Origin: Bradyrhizobium japonicum USDA 6 | Lineage (GTDB): Bacteria > Pseudomonadota > Alphaproteobacteria > Rhizobiales > Xanthobacteraceae | DNA: 64,000 nt | Reading direction: 5' to 3' | Assembly: GCF_000284375.1 (NCBI RefSeq) | Contig: NC_017249.1 | Location: 8,301,001-8,365,000 of the forward strand | Shown here: one piece after another, positions 10,172-18,742 of the stretch | Layout of the letters: every line of letters starts with the position of its first letter | Numbering within the stretch: position 1 is the first letter of the stretch | Program-made: the position numbers and the translations under genes | The notes under the pieces: generated by a model | Told to the model about the DNA's origin: nothing | The model's database searches: none | Seen by the model: only the letters and a program-made list of their open reading frames with translations

Positions 10172-10483
10172 CGATATCGTTTCTTCGGTAGCAAAATGAA
10201 GCGAATGCGCCGGGGCGGCGCATCTTAGAACCGCCAATCCTCCACTATGGCTGACGCGCCACCGGCCCACAAGGAGTGAGGTGCGATCCCACAAGCGTGC
10301 CGACAGGCACGAATGGCCCGGATACGCTTCTGCAACTAGCACCCACTGCAGACAGTGTAGCGAATCCAGACGGCGTTTCGCTCGCGGATCAATTGATATT
10401 GCAGTCCACCGGTCTCGCCTGCGAGCTCTGCGCCCATTGAGCCAAGCCTGCAAGGGAGTAGCGGCGCTCATGATACGAGCGCC

Positions 10484-10501
10484 ACCTGTCGATAACCTGA
10501 C
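10484..10501 (-). promoter_or_regulatory. tts box upstream of the nopM-like pseudogene
   Basis: On the minus strand the sequence is GTCAGGTTATCGACAGGT, which keeps the spacing of the tts core GTCAGCTTNTCGAAAGCT with three substitutions. It lies about 310 bases upstream of ATG 10171 and points towards it. Confidence 0.62.
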
Positions 10502-11278
10502 GCAGTCCGGAGCGACGAAATGACGGATGGCGTTTGTAATTCCGTAACCTTGGGCTCAGCTCTCCGCAGACGAATCACTTTGTGCTGGACCGGCTGGTGG
10601 CGGGTGCCGGTCCGCCGGCAGCAGCGCGTTTAGGCCGGCAACTTTGCTGTGACGTGAGGCGAGGCGGCCATACTTCTCCCCGGGGTCAAACGCTTGGGCG
10701 ATAGCTGAGCTCAAAAGCTTGCAGCCTATCGCGCTAACGCGCTTGGCTACGAGACGCAGCGCGCCCCGATGTCAACACCGCGGGCTCGCTAATTCTCTTC
10801 GACGCGGAGTTCCCAGCCATTTTAACATTGGTCACGTGAACCGGCAAACGGCGATCGGGCGGCTCTTCACGGTATCCTTCCGACTGGATAATCGGACAGG
10901 TGCATCTGTCACTGGTACGACAGATTTTCTGTGTCGAGCTCAGTGTAGCCTAGCTGCGCCGCGACCAAATAACTCGAGCAGCTAGTGCGCCTTGTTGATC
11001 TCGCGTTAAACACGCTTAACCCTATGAGCGCTGGAATTGTGCAGGACACACGTTCGCGGCGCATTGAAACCGCGAGGATCTGCCGCGATTTCTCGCCAAA
11101 CGCGCGGCGTAGGATAATATTGACTTATAAGCGTCGCATACATCGGACTTCTCGCCTCCTCCGGACACGAGCGGGCGATACGCCGTTGTCGGCTCAACTA
11201 TCCGGCAGGAATGCGGAGCCAGGGAACGACCGCTCGACGAGCATCGCCATGTTTTACACTTAAGGATCAACATCCGTG
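10502..11278. other. Gene-poor interval
   Basis: About 0.8 kb with short open frames only. No domain, repeat or IS end recognised on either strand. Confidence 0.5.
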
Positions 11279-11578
11279 ATGACTTCGATTGATGATACGC
11301 TAAGTGAGATCAGATGGCTGCGAAACGGAATCTGGCGCTGCCGCCGGCTACTTAACACCGACCTGCCTGGCACCGAACGCAAGGCCCTTGAGAAGCGTCT
11401 GCATGAACAGCTCTCTGCCTTTGAACGGCTCTCGTCGACGGCGTTTCCTTTCGCCTTGAGCTCTAAAGTGTATTCGGTCAGGAGCACCACAATCGGGCGA
11501 AGCGACTCCCCTGAAGCGCCCATAGAGAACGCCGCAATGGTATCAAGCGGTTGCATGGGGAAATCGATCAGCGGCTAA
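11279..11578 (+). CDS. Small hypothetical protein
   Basis: A 99-residue frame starting at ATG 11279, preceded by AAGGAT at a suitable distance. The first half (IDDTLSEIRWLRNGIWRCRR and KALEKRLHEQLSAFERL) has the heptad-like charged/leucine pattern of a short helical or coiled-coil protein. The second half is Ser-rich without features. I do not recognise a family. It stands alone in a gene-poor region, so it may be a genuine small gene or a chance frame. Confidence 0.35.
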   Translation: MTSIDDTLSEIRWLRNGIWRCRRLLNTDLPGTERKALEKRLHEQLSAFERLSSTAFPFALSSKVYSVRSTTIGRSDSPEAPIENAAMVSSGCMGKSISG

Positions 11579-12052
11579 CAAAAGAGGTTTCCTAGCCCAA
11601 TCTGTTACAGCTCAGTCTAGCCGAAGGTAATCCTGAGAAATCTAAGGCAACCGCGATGAAACAAACGCGCTGATATTCCGGCAATCATTGGCTGTCGCAG
11701 CCGACTTAGCCACTTCCGCAAAAATACGTAGTCGCGGGCCACAATGCCATAAATTGATGACAGTACGGTCCACTGCCTCCACAGCTGACGCTGATTGCCC
11801 TTGGGACCAGCCACAGAGAGACGAAAGCAACTTCACAAAACCTCGAAGCCGCGAATGGCTACAGCGCTGAACAAAGCGCAACTGCTGCAGCACGAAACTC
11901 GAAATTCAAGGCCGCACCACGCCTGGGCAACTGTATCGCTAATCGAGCCAATCCAATCACGGATCGGTCCCACCCAGCCGACTGCGCCTCGGCAGGCTGA
12001 TGCTCCAGCCCGGTCGACCTTCAGCCACCAAGCTGGCCAACCCCGCCGCCCG
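11579..12052. other. Gene-poor interval
   Basis: About 470 bases; no gene, repeat or regulatory motif that I can support. Confidence 0.45.
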
Positions 12053-12442
12053 TCAGTCTGAATACTTCACTATCGTTCGAGTTCGCAACTGCCGCGTCTC
12101 TCGATGAGGGCCTACCGGGCGCTTGTTGAGCGATTGTCTCGGTGCATCGTTTTCGTTTGCCGCGGTTGGCATCATGCGCCGGCATTCGCGGTGCAAGTTT
12201 TTGAAATTGTCCCTAAGACAAAACATGGCCACGTCAACATCGCTACGGCCTGTAAAGCGGTCACAGAAGCGGATCACGTCTGATTTGCACGACGCCAAGA
12301 CTTCCTCGGCTCGCCGATCTCGCGCGCGAGCGTGTCCTGTGCACCATGTCGCAGCGATCGCGATCGCAGCGAGGACGGCTGCAAAGCGATGCGCATTGCA
12401 AGTCCAGCCCATTCGTCGCTCTTGATTGACCAAACCCCTCAT
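12053..12442 (-). CDS. Small secreted cysteine-rich protein
   Basis: Up to 129 residues. An internal ATG at 12412 gives a protein beginning with a signal peptide (MGWTCNAHRFAAVLAAIAIA..., cleavage near GHARA), and this start is as likely as the first. The mature part has four regularly placed cysteines, CKSDVIRFC and then FCLRDNFKNLHREC, resembling the cysteine-rich repeat family (C-x7-C ... C-x11-C) found in many Bradyrhizobium secreted proteins. The tail is basic. Function unknown. It is isolated, with no operon partner. Confidence 0.5.
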   Translation of the reverse strand: MRGLVNQERRMGWTCNAHRFAAVLAAIAIAATWCTGHARARDRRAEEVLASCKSDVIRFCDRFTGRSDVDVAMFCLRDNFKNLHRECRRMMPTAANENDAPRQSLNKRPVGPHRETRQLRTRTIVKYSD

Positions 12443-13116
12443 AAGACGCCTGTGCTTCTCTGTTTTTCTTTGCCCCGAGAGGTGATCTGTTTACCGGATT
12501 GGAATGCCTCGGCAGCCATGAGTCTCGCTTCTCGCGGGCCGGCTGCAATGATTGCCGCGCTCCGAATCATTATCCCGCCACTCGCAACACGCATTGCGAA
12601 GACCGCGACAAACAGAGATCGGCCGTTTAGCACTTATGTGCCCATGTTGGCTCCCAATATGGTTTTCTGCTTCGCCATGCCTACAACCTGACGTTACGGT
12701 CGATTCAAGCACTTTGAGCGCGCGGGCACCGCATATCATCTCGGTCAGCGCTTTCGCCAAGCGACCGTCTACAGGCCTTCTCCGCCGAGTAGATCGGATG
12801 GCGCGTCAGTCGGATGGCATGGAGTTGTGCATCATTGACGAGCTCTACGGCCGCATATTCGCCAAAGCACGATCTCGAACGCGAGAGGCTTGGCATGATC
12901 CTTGGGTGCCGCCTCACGGCCCTGCATGTGCGGTTGGAGACGCGAGCGTCAAAGTCCTACAATAGGATGCGGCGATTTAAGACGCGGAGTGGAGACAGAT
13001 AAAACGCCTCCCTTGCCGCTAACCGCCCAGTTATCACTTCGAACGGCACGCGGATTGCTGGGTAAGTATCAGCCAGTTGCCGGGAAGGAAGCGGCTCAGG
13101 CGGAGCCGGAGTTCCA
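12443..13116. other. Gene-poor interval
   Basis: About 670 bases with overlapping short frames on both strands. None shows a domain or a consistent coding pattern. Confidence 0.45.
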
Positions 13117-13581
13117 ATGAGACTTATTCGATTCATGTTAATCGACCTGGCGCTGATGCTGGTCGCACCTGAGAGTGCAGAGGCTACGATCAGCTACTGG
13201 GCAGACTTCAAATCGGCTCGCGAAGCTGTGGGATCATTGATGCCGATTTCCGGCCGCGGGCCAGTATTCAGCTTTGGCGTGAGCCGGCATCTTTGCCCCC
13301 CAACCTCTCAAGCCGCGCCATTCAACATTCACCAGAAGGCCTCGGCCCGGCCAAGCAGACCAAAGACCTCGCGTTGCTGGAAAGGCGGCGCTTAACTCTT
13401 AAGGTAAGCGCGCCGGCCACCGTACCGATTGCCACGATCCACCGGCGTGGAGCTGCTCAACAAGGCTCCGGACTTGAAACCGCTCTGCACGCCTCCCTCC
13501 CACTTTATACCCTCTTGCGAGCAGCAGCGCCGTGCTGGAGCGGAATAGACTGGATGGCCAGCAGCATAACGATCACCTCCA
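13117..13581 (+). pseudogene. Possible modA-modB remnant upstream of modC
   Basis: A frame starting at ATG 13117 (preceded by GGAG) encodes a signal peptide-like start, then VFSFGVSRHL and TSQAAPFNIHQKAS. These recall the ModA (molybdate-binding protein) pattern FSFGxSxxL...QIxxGAPFDIFxSA. In the next frame, from about 13390, LTLKVSAPATVPIATI recalls the start of the ModB permease (LSLKVAxVAT). Both are far too short and interrupted. Position directly before a modC-type gene, in modA-B-C order, supports the reading. The similarity is by eye and weak. Confidence 0.33.
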
Positions 13582-13623
13582 GTGCAGCCGCTAGGCTCCT
13601 CACTTAGATGGAAGATACAGCAC

Positions 13624-14733
13624 ATGGGCGGGTTCACCAAAGAAGCCAAGAAGGGCTATATTGAGGTTGCCTTCAACGGCTCGCTCGCGAGCATTCTGCT
13701 TGATACGCAGTTCAGCGTACCGGCCAAAGGCGTCACAGCGATTTTTGGTCCGCCTGGGTGCGGCAAAACTACACTCGCGCGCTGCATCGCTGGCGTGCAG
13801 CGTCTGCCGAATGGCTTCTGTGCGATTGATGGGGAGATTTGGCAAGATGAGACGACGTTTCGACCGCCTCATCTGCGTCGCGTCGCATATGTATTTCAGC
13901 TACCGATCCTCTCTTCTCATTTGTCGGTACGACGCACCCTTTTATACAACGCGTCAAACTCGGAACCGACACTGATCGATTTTGATGGTGTGGTCGAATT
14001 GCTCGGCTTGGCGCCACTGCTCGAGCGTACGCCATCACATCTTTCCAAGACCGAGCGGCAGCGACTTGCCCTTGGCAGTGCGCTGCTAGGCCAGCCTCGG
14101 CTACTCCTGCTGGACGATCCACTCATTGTGCGCGACCGCTCCGCCAAATGCGAGATCCTGCCATTTCTCGAACGCATCCTGCAATCGCTTGCGTTGCCGA
14201 TGATCTACATCAGCCATGACATCACCGATATCGAACGTCTCGCCGATCATCTCGTCATGATGAAAGATGGCACCGTGACTGCGGCCGGTCCGCTCAATGT
14301 CACCCAGAGCGACCCGGCGCTCGCCAGCCGCAGTGAAGCGGCAATCTGTCTGGATACTATGGTCGGCGGTTATGACGGGCGCTACGGGCTGGTCAAGCTC
14401 CGCCTCAAATCCGCGCGCTTTCTGATACCAGCAGTACCGCTAAGGCCGGGCGCAAGGCTGCGGCTGCGCATCGCTGCCGGCGACGTCAGCATTGCGTGCG
14501 AACCTCCGCGCGCAAGCTCTATCCTCAATGTATTTCGAGCACGCATAACGGCCTCTCTGCCGCACGGCGATGCTGAGGTCACCTTGGTTCTGACCCTTGA
14601 AACTGGCCACTCTGGCGTGCCGCTTTTGGCGCGCATCACGCGCCGCTCCTTTGATGCCCTACGGCTCAGTATTGGAGCGGAAGTATTCGCGGAAGAGCTA
14701 TGCGGGAAACTGGGTGATGACGGAATGAGATAG
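13624..14733 (+). CDS. modC: ModC-like molybdate ABC transporter ATPase, 3' end replaced by IS
   Basis: From ATG 13624 about 369 residues: ABC ATPase with Walker A GPPGCGKTT, signature LSKTERQRLALG, Walker B LLLLDDPL and the H-loop His in ISHDI, then a MOP/TOBE-type C-terminal domain as in ModC. ModC drives molybdate uptake at the inner membrane, relevant to FeMo-cofactor supply. Odd points: the Walker B catalytic Glu is Asp (LDDPL) and the signature LSGGE is LSKTE. The last 13 residues after ...VFAE and the stop are contributed by the IS256-type element that starts at 14695; the native 3' end is at 16090-16233. No intact modA or modB is adjacent. A frame extending upstream to 13582 exists, but 13624 fits the family start better. 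Confidence 0.75.
   Translation: MGGFTKEAKKGYIEVAFNGSLASILLDTQFSVPAKGVTAIFGPPGCGKTTLARCIAGVQRLPNGFCAIDGEIWQDETTFRPPHLRRVAYVFQLPILSSHLSVRRTLLYNASNSEPTLIDFDGVVELLGLAPLLERTPSHLSKTERQRLALGSALLGQPRLLLLDDPLIVRDRSAKCEILPFLERILQSLALPMIYISHDITDIERLADHLVMMKDGTVTAAGPLNVTQSDPALASRSEAAICLDTMVGGYDGRYGLVKLRLKSARFLIPAVPLRPGARLRLRIAAGDVSIACEPPRASSILNVFRARITASLPHGDAEVTLVLTLETGHSGVPLLARITRRSFDALRLSIGAEVFAEELCGKLGDDGMR
14686..14694. repeat. Target-site duplication, left copy
   Basis: TTCGCGGAA immediately before the left inverted repeat of the IS256-type element; the identical nine bases follow the right end at 16090-16098. Confidence 0.88.
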
Positions 14734-16089
14734 GCGGCGTATCGAGGCGGGTGTCGAGCCTGCCAGAACCTCAAGGAGAGCGATACGCCATGAACGAGCA
14801 TAGCAACATTGTCCCACTGCGTCAGCCCGATGAGATCGACGATCCACTGACGAATATTTTGCGATCTGGTGCTCGGCAGCTGCTTGCGCAGGCTGTCGAG
14901 ATGGAAGCCGAGGCGTTTCTCGCCGCGATGAAGGGCTTGAAGCTTCCCGATGGCCGCGACCGCCTCGTGCGGCACGGCCATGGTCCAGTGCGGACGATCC
15001 AGACGGGGATCGGCGCCGTCGAAGTCGCCCGGGTAAAGATTCGCGATCGCGCGGTGACCAGCGATGGCGAGCGGATCCGCTTCACCTCGGCGATCCTGCC
15101 GTTGTGGGCACGGCGCACGAAGAGCTTGGATGCACTTTTGCCGGTTCTGTACCTGCGAGGCATCTCGACGGGCGACTTCCAGGAGGCGCTGGCGGCGCTC
15201 CTGGGCAAGGATGCGCCGAATCTTTCTCCGGCGGTGGTTTCCAGACTGACGACGGAGTGGCAGCTCGAGTACGAGCGTTGGCAGAAGCGCGATCTGTCGG
15301 CGCGCCGGTACGTATACGTGTGGGCGGACGGCGTCTTCCTGCAGGCTCGCATGGAAGACCACAGCGAATGCATGCTGGTGCTGATCGGCGCGACGCCGGA
15401 AGGCAAGAAGGAACTCATCGGCTTCCAGGTCGGCGTGCGCGAGAGCACGCAGAGCTGGCACGAACTGCTCGTCGAGGCGAAAACCCGTGGGCTGAAGATC
15501 GCCCCGGAAATCGCCGTCGGTGACGGCGCGCTCGGCTTCTGGAAGGCGCTCGACGAGGTCTTTCCCGCCACGCGACATCAGCGGTGCTGGGTGCACAAAA
15601 CCGCGAATATCTTGAACAAAGTCGCAGTGTCGGTACAGGCCAGCATGAAGAAGGATCTGCGCGAGGTCTATTTGGCGTCCAACCGAGCTTCGGCCGAAGT
15701 GGCGATCGATGTCTTTGCCGAGAAATACGGAGCGAAGTACGACAAGGCGGTCGAGTGCCTGACGAAAGATCGCGACGCAATGCTTGCGTTCTACGAATTC
15801 CCCGCCGAGCATTGGGACCACTTGCGGACGACGAATCCCATCGAAAGCGTGTTCGCGACGGTCCGGCACAGAACGGTGCGCACGAAAGGTTCGTTATCGT
15901 CAACGACTGCCAAGTTGATGGTGTTCAAGCTGCTCTGCGCCGCATCAAAGACCTGGCGGCGGCTGAAAGGCACAAATCAGTTGCCGAAGGTCAGCGCAGG
16001 TGTCAGATTCGAAAACGGCATCGAGGTCATCCAAGTGCCGGAAAACCACGCCGCCTGATCGCCTCGTCACCCAAAATCCCGCATAGCTC
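14695..16089 (+). mobile_element. IS256-family insertion sequence (1,395 bp)
   Basis: Ends are imperfect inverted repeats: left GAGCTATGCGGGAAACTGGG, right (complement) GAGCTATGCGGGATTTTGGG. The element is bounded by 9-bp direct repeats TTCGCGGAA, in the 8-9 bp range expected for IS256. It contains one transposase gene. It is inserted in the last codons of a modC-type gene; removing it with one repeat restores the modC frame. Confidence 0.88.
14790..16058 (+). CDS. IS256-family (mutator-type) transposase
   Basis: From ATG 14790, 422 residues, preceded by GGAGAG. Mutator-type transposase features are visible: an N-terminal domain (QAVEMEAEAFLAAMKG), the catalytic strand YVYVWADGVFLQARMED containing the first Asp, the VGDGALGFWKALDEVFP block with the second Asp, HQRCWVHKTANILNKV, and the C-terminal TNPIESVFATVRHRT with the catalytic Glu. 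No internal stop, so it may be active. The upstream in-frame extension to 14751 is not needed. Confidence 0.93.
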   Translation: MNEHSNIVPLRQPDEIDDPLTNILRSGARQLLAQAVEMEAEAFLAAMKGLKLPDGRDRLVRHGHGPVRTIQTGIGAVEVARVKIRDRAVTSDGERIRFTSAILPLWARRTKSLDALLPVLYLRGISTGDFQEALAALLGKDAPNLSPAVVSRLTTEWQLEYERWQKRDLSARRYVYVWADGVFLQARMEDHSECMLVLIGATPEGKKELIGFQVGVRESTQSWHELLVEAKTRGLKIAPEIAVGDGALGFWKALDEVFPATRHQRCWVHKTANILNKVAVSVQASMKKDLREVYLASNRASAEVAIDVFAEKYGAKYDKAVECLTKDRDAMLAFYEFPAEHWDHLRTTNPIESVFATVRHRTVRTKGSLSSTTAKLMVFKLLCAASKTWRRLKGTNQLPKVSAGVRFENGIEVIQVPENHAA

Positions 16090-16098
16090 TTCGCGGAA
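16090..16098. repeat. Target-site duplication, right copy
   Basis: TTCGCGGAA, identical to 14686-14694. Confidence 0.88.
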
Positions 16099-16233
16099 GT
16101 CGCGCGCGCCGTTCCGCTCGGGCTGCCGAGCGGTGGCTTGCAAGGCCTGCCACATCCCCATGAGCACCTTGGACGGCTATGTCTGGACGCGAGAAACACA
16201 CCAGCAAGATCGCGGCCATCATCGATAGTCTAG
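16090..16233 (+). pseudogene. Displaced 3' end of modC
   Basis: It begins with the right copy of the 9-bp target repeat. Joined to 14685, it continues the ModC frame as ...GAEVFAEVARAVPLGLPSG... to a TAG at 16231-16233, replacing the IS-derived tail. Confidence 0.7.
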
Positions 16234-17024
16234 ATGAGATAGATTCGAATAGCGCTCCGGGCAGTTCTTTACCTGCCAAAGACGATCTTGAGGCTACCTG
16301 CCGATTCCGCTTTGGATGTCGCGCAGCGAGGAAGGCATCACCTTACAGGTGCAGCGGCACTCGAGGGGGGCACACACATTATGCTCGCAAGCGAACGTTG
16401 CGAGGGGAGAACAGATCTCGATTTCCCAACCGTTCGGCAGCAGAACAATCCGGTCTTGACAAAAACGGTTGCCGAGGCTGCGCCCGCCGTCTCCCGGGCG
16501 CTTCGCAGCAGGACCCCATCTCCTTGCGATCAGCAAATTCGCCAAACAACGGGAATGAGCTGACCGGACCTGCGCGCCGAATCGTTACGATAGCCAGGCG
16601 TACCGGACTTAACAGACGTTCCGAAAAACATGCCTTGCGGCCGGCGCCGTTCAACCCCAGCTGCGGCTATTGGTCGGAACGATACCGGGCGGCGCACGCC
16701 CATCGAAACCCTTCGCCATTTGCGGAAGCCGCCTTAGCTCCCGCGTCCGCTGCTGCGCCGCCTCGATGCCTTGCGAACGCGCCGATTGTGGACCTTGAAC
16801 GGCACGACGTCGCAGTTACCAGCGGCGAGCGCCAAACTGCCATAGCCCGGCCAGGCCGGCTGTGCAGTGCCTACCGGTCGGGGACGAGATTGCTTCGGTT
16901 TAGGTCTGGCTGCCGTCTTCCCGCCAACCGCGTAGCCAGCGCCCGTGTACTTTCGTGCTCAAAGGCGCCTGTATCCAAGCCGCTGGGCTGGTCTTGTTGC
17001 GCCAATTCTAGGTCTAAGAATGCG
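16234..17024. other. Interval upstream of ahpC without a supported gene
   Basis: About 0.8 kb. One long GC-rich plus-strand frame crosses it, but its composition (Arg, Pro and Ser-rich, no domain) and its run through the ahpC promoter into ahpC argue against coding. No clear TGT-N10-ACA site was found. Confidence 0.5.
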
Positions 17025-17040
17025 TGGCATATGGTTTGCT
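17025..17040 (+). promoter_or_regulatory. Sigma54 (-24/-12) promoter of ahpCD
   Basis: TGGCATATGGTTTGCT: the GG and GC elements are correctly spaced and match TGGCAC-N5-TTGCW at all but one position. It lies 47 bases before ahpC. I found no TGT-N10-ACA NifA site within 200 bases upstream, so the activator is unproven. Confidence 0.78.
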
Positions 17041-17086
17041 CCACCAGTGAGGTCACGATCTACAAAAGCAAGTTTGTGAGGACACC

Positions 17087-17641
17087 ATGCTCGGAATTGG
17101 AAGTCAGTTGCCGCCATTCGACATCACAGGCGTGAAGCCCGGTTTTCAAGCGCAGGAAGAGGAAGGGCAGAGTGCGTTTGAGACGCTGACCGAAATGAGC
17201 TTTCCGGAGAAATGGAAGATCATCTTCTTTTACCCAAAGGACTTTACCTTCGTCTGCCCGACAGAGATCGCAGAATTTGCTCGGCTTTCCAAGGAATTCG
17301 CTGACCGAGATGCGGTTGTACTGGGTGGCTCGACTGACAACGAGTTCTGCAAGCTTGCTTGGCGGCGCTCACATGTCGACCTGCACAATCTACCAATCTG
17401 GCAATTTGCCGACACAAAGGGAACGCTCGTCGATGGCCTCGGGGTGCGTTCACCCGAAGGGGTTGCCTATCGTTATACCTTCATTGTTGACCCCCAAAAC
17501 ACGATTCAGCACGTCTATGCGACCAATCTGAGTGTGGGCCGCAGTCCTAAGGACACACTCCGCGTTCTAGACGCGCTGCAAACCGACGAGCTCTGTCCCT
17601 GCAACCGCGAAATCGGCGGGGAAACACTGAAGGTTGCGTGA
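17087..17641 (+). CDS. ahpC: Peroxiredoxin AhpC
   Basis: A 184-residue typical 2-Cys peroxiredoxin that reduces hydrogen peroxide and organic peroxides in the cytoplasm. The peroxidatic Cys57 lies in DFTFVCPTEIAEF and the resolving Cys in ELCPCNR near residue 173. Full family length. ahpD follows after 6 bases in the same operon, and the pair stands behind a -24/-12 promoter. This suggests that peroxide defence is switched on together with nitrogenase, a reasonable job in nodules; the regulatory link is inferred from the promoter. Confidence 0.95.
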   Translation: MLGIGSQLPPFDITGVKPGFQAQEEEGQSAFETLTEMSFPEKWKIIFFYPKDFTFVCPTEIAEFARLSKEFADRDAVVLGGSTDNEFCKLAWRRSHVDLHNLPIWQFADTKGTLVDGLGVRSPEGVAYRYTFIVDPQNTIQHVYATNLSVGRSPKDTLRVLDALQTDELCPCNREIGGETLKVA

Positions 17642-17647
17642 CGCAGC

Positions 17648-18196
17648 ATGTCGCCGATCGAACAAATCTACGACAAGATTCCCGATTTCGCGAAGGATGT
17701 CAGGATTAACTTGACCTCCTTGATGGCCGATGAGACGCTTTCGCCGCGGCGAAAATACGGGGTGCTGGTAGCGAGTGCAGTTGCCACCCGCAATTCAGCC
17801 CTGATTGCCGCGGTGGAATCGGCAGCCTCGGGCGTGATGACATCTGTGGCGATCGCCGCAGCGAAAGCTGCGGCCTCCGTAGTGGTAATGAACAATGTCT
17901 ACTACCGCTTCGTTCACCTCGCTTCCAACCCAGAATACAAGACGATGCCGCCGCGGCTGCGCATGGACGTGATTGGCAATCCCGGCGTGGACAAGTCCGA
18001 TTTCGAGCTGTGGTCGCTTGCTGTCTCCTCCATAAACGGCTGCGGTATCTGCATTGATGCCCATGAGAGGACATTGAGAGCCGCGGGCGTCAATTCGGAG
18101 ACGATCCAGACCGCCGTGCGCTTTGCTGCGATCACACAGTCAGTGGCGATCGCACTCGAGGCCGCTGGGCCTGCCTCCCCTCAGGCAGGAGACTGA
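17648..18196 (+). CDS. ahpD: Alkylhydroperoxidase AhpD
   Basis: A 182-residue AhpD-family protein with the CxxC redox centre [11 protein letters not shown] at about residues 130-140 and helices typical of the family (Ala-rich [20 protein letters not shown]). AhpD serves as the thiol reductant of AhpC through its CxxC, fitting the operon. It starts with ATG six bases after ahpC; the stop at 18196 faces the convergent fixX gene. Confidence 0.93.
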   Translation: MSPIEQIYDKIPDFAKDVRINLTSLMADETLSPRRKYGVLVASAVATRNSALIAAVESAASGVMTSVAIAAAKAAASVVVMNNVYYRFVHLASNPEYKTMPPRLRMDVIGNPGVDKSDFELWSLAVSSINGCGICIDAHERTLRAAGVNSETIQTAVRFAAITQSVAIALEAAGPASPQAGD

Positions 18197-18407
18197 TCTT
18201 TTCTCTGCCATCAGATCGACGGCATCGTGGCGCTACTCAGTGGCGCCACAACGAGCCTTTTGCTGCTTATCTGCATGTCACGTCTTGCGTCGCGTTGCGA
18301 TGACGGGTGTCTTCTCAAACAACCCGGCGCTATGCAGGTGACAGTGAGCGCGCCACAGATACAGTGAGATTGCGTCGGCTAACGCCGCACCACCCTTCGC
18401 TCTGTCA

Positions 18408-18704
18408 TCACCCAAACTTGAACAGAACACCATATCCGCCGCGCGGGTGGCTCCATTCGATGTCGCCGGTCGGCTCGGCGATCACGCGGCAGGTACCGCA
18501 TTCAATGCAGCCATCAACTGTAACTTCGACCTGGCCGTTGTCGTTGAGCTCGTAGCATCGCGCCGGGCAGGCCTTCAAAAGTGTGAGGAGCTGCGGCGAT
18601 GGCGTCTTGTGCGCACGTACCCTGACGTGAGGGTGCCCGGCGTCGACAAGATAACGGTTGTAGTACAGCTTGTCTTCGACGCGCACGGAGGGTTCGACAT
18701 TCAT
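18408..18704 (-). CDS. fixX: Ferredoxin-like protein FixX
   Basis: From ATG 18704 (GGAAGG before it) 98 residues. FixX is the small iron-sulfur partner of the FixABCX electron-bifurcating complex that sends electrons towards nitrogenase. Visible: [20 protein letters not shown], then the cluster motif CIECGTC and the family tail [14 protein letters not shown]. It lies 38 bases after fixC on the same strand and is the last gene of fixBCX. fixA is not in this window; in Bradyrhizobium it is located apart. Confidence 0.95.
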   Translation of the reverse strand: MNVEPSVRVEDKLYYNRYLVDAGHPHVRVRAHKTPSPQLLTLLKACPARCYELNDNGQVEVTVDGCIECGTCRVIAEPTGDIEWSHPRGGYGVLFKFG

Positions 18705-18742
18705 GCTTTTGCCTTCCACTGTTGGACTTCACACTGTCGCGA

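Noticed and set aside
14382..15869. Long minus-strand frame opposite the IS256 transposase
   Set aside because: Antisense shadow of the transposase and modC; no family features.
16179..17135. 318-codon plus-strand open frame upstream of and into ahpC
   Set aside because: Arg/Ser/Pro-rich with no domain, runs through the -24/-12 promoter and overlaps ahpC out of frame; typical GC-rich chance frame.
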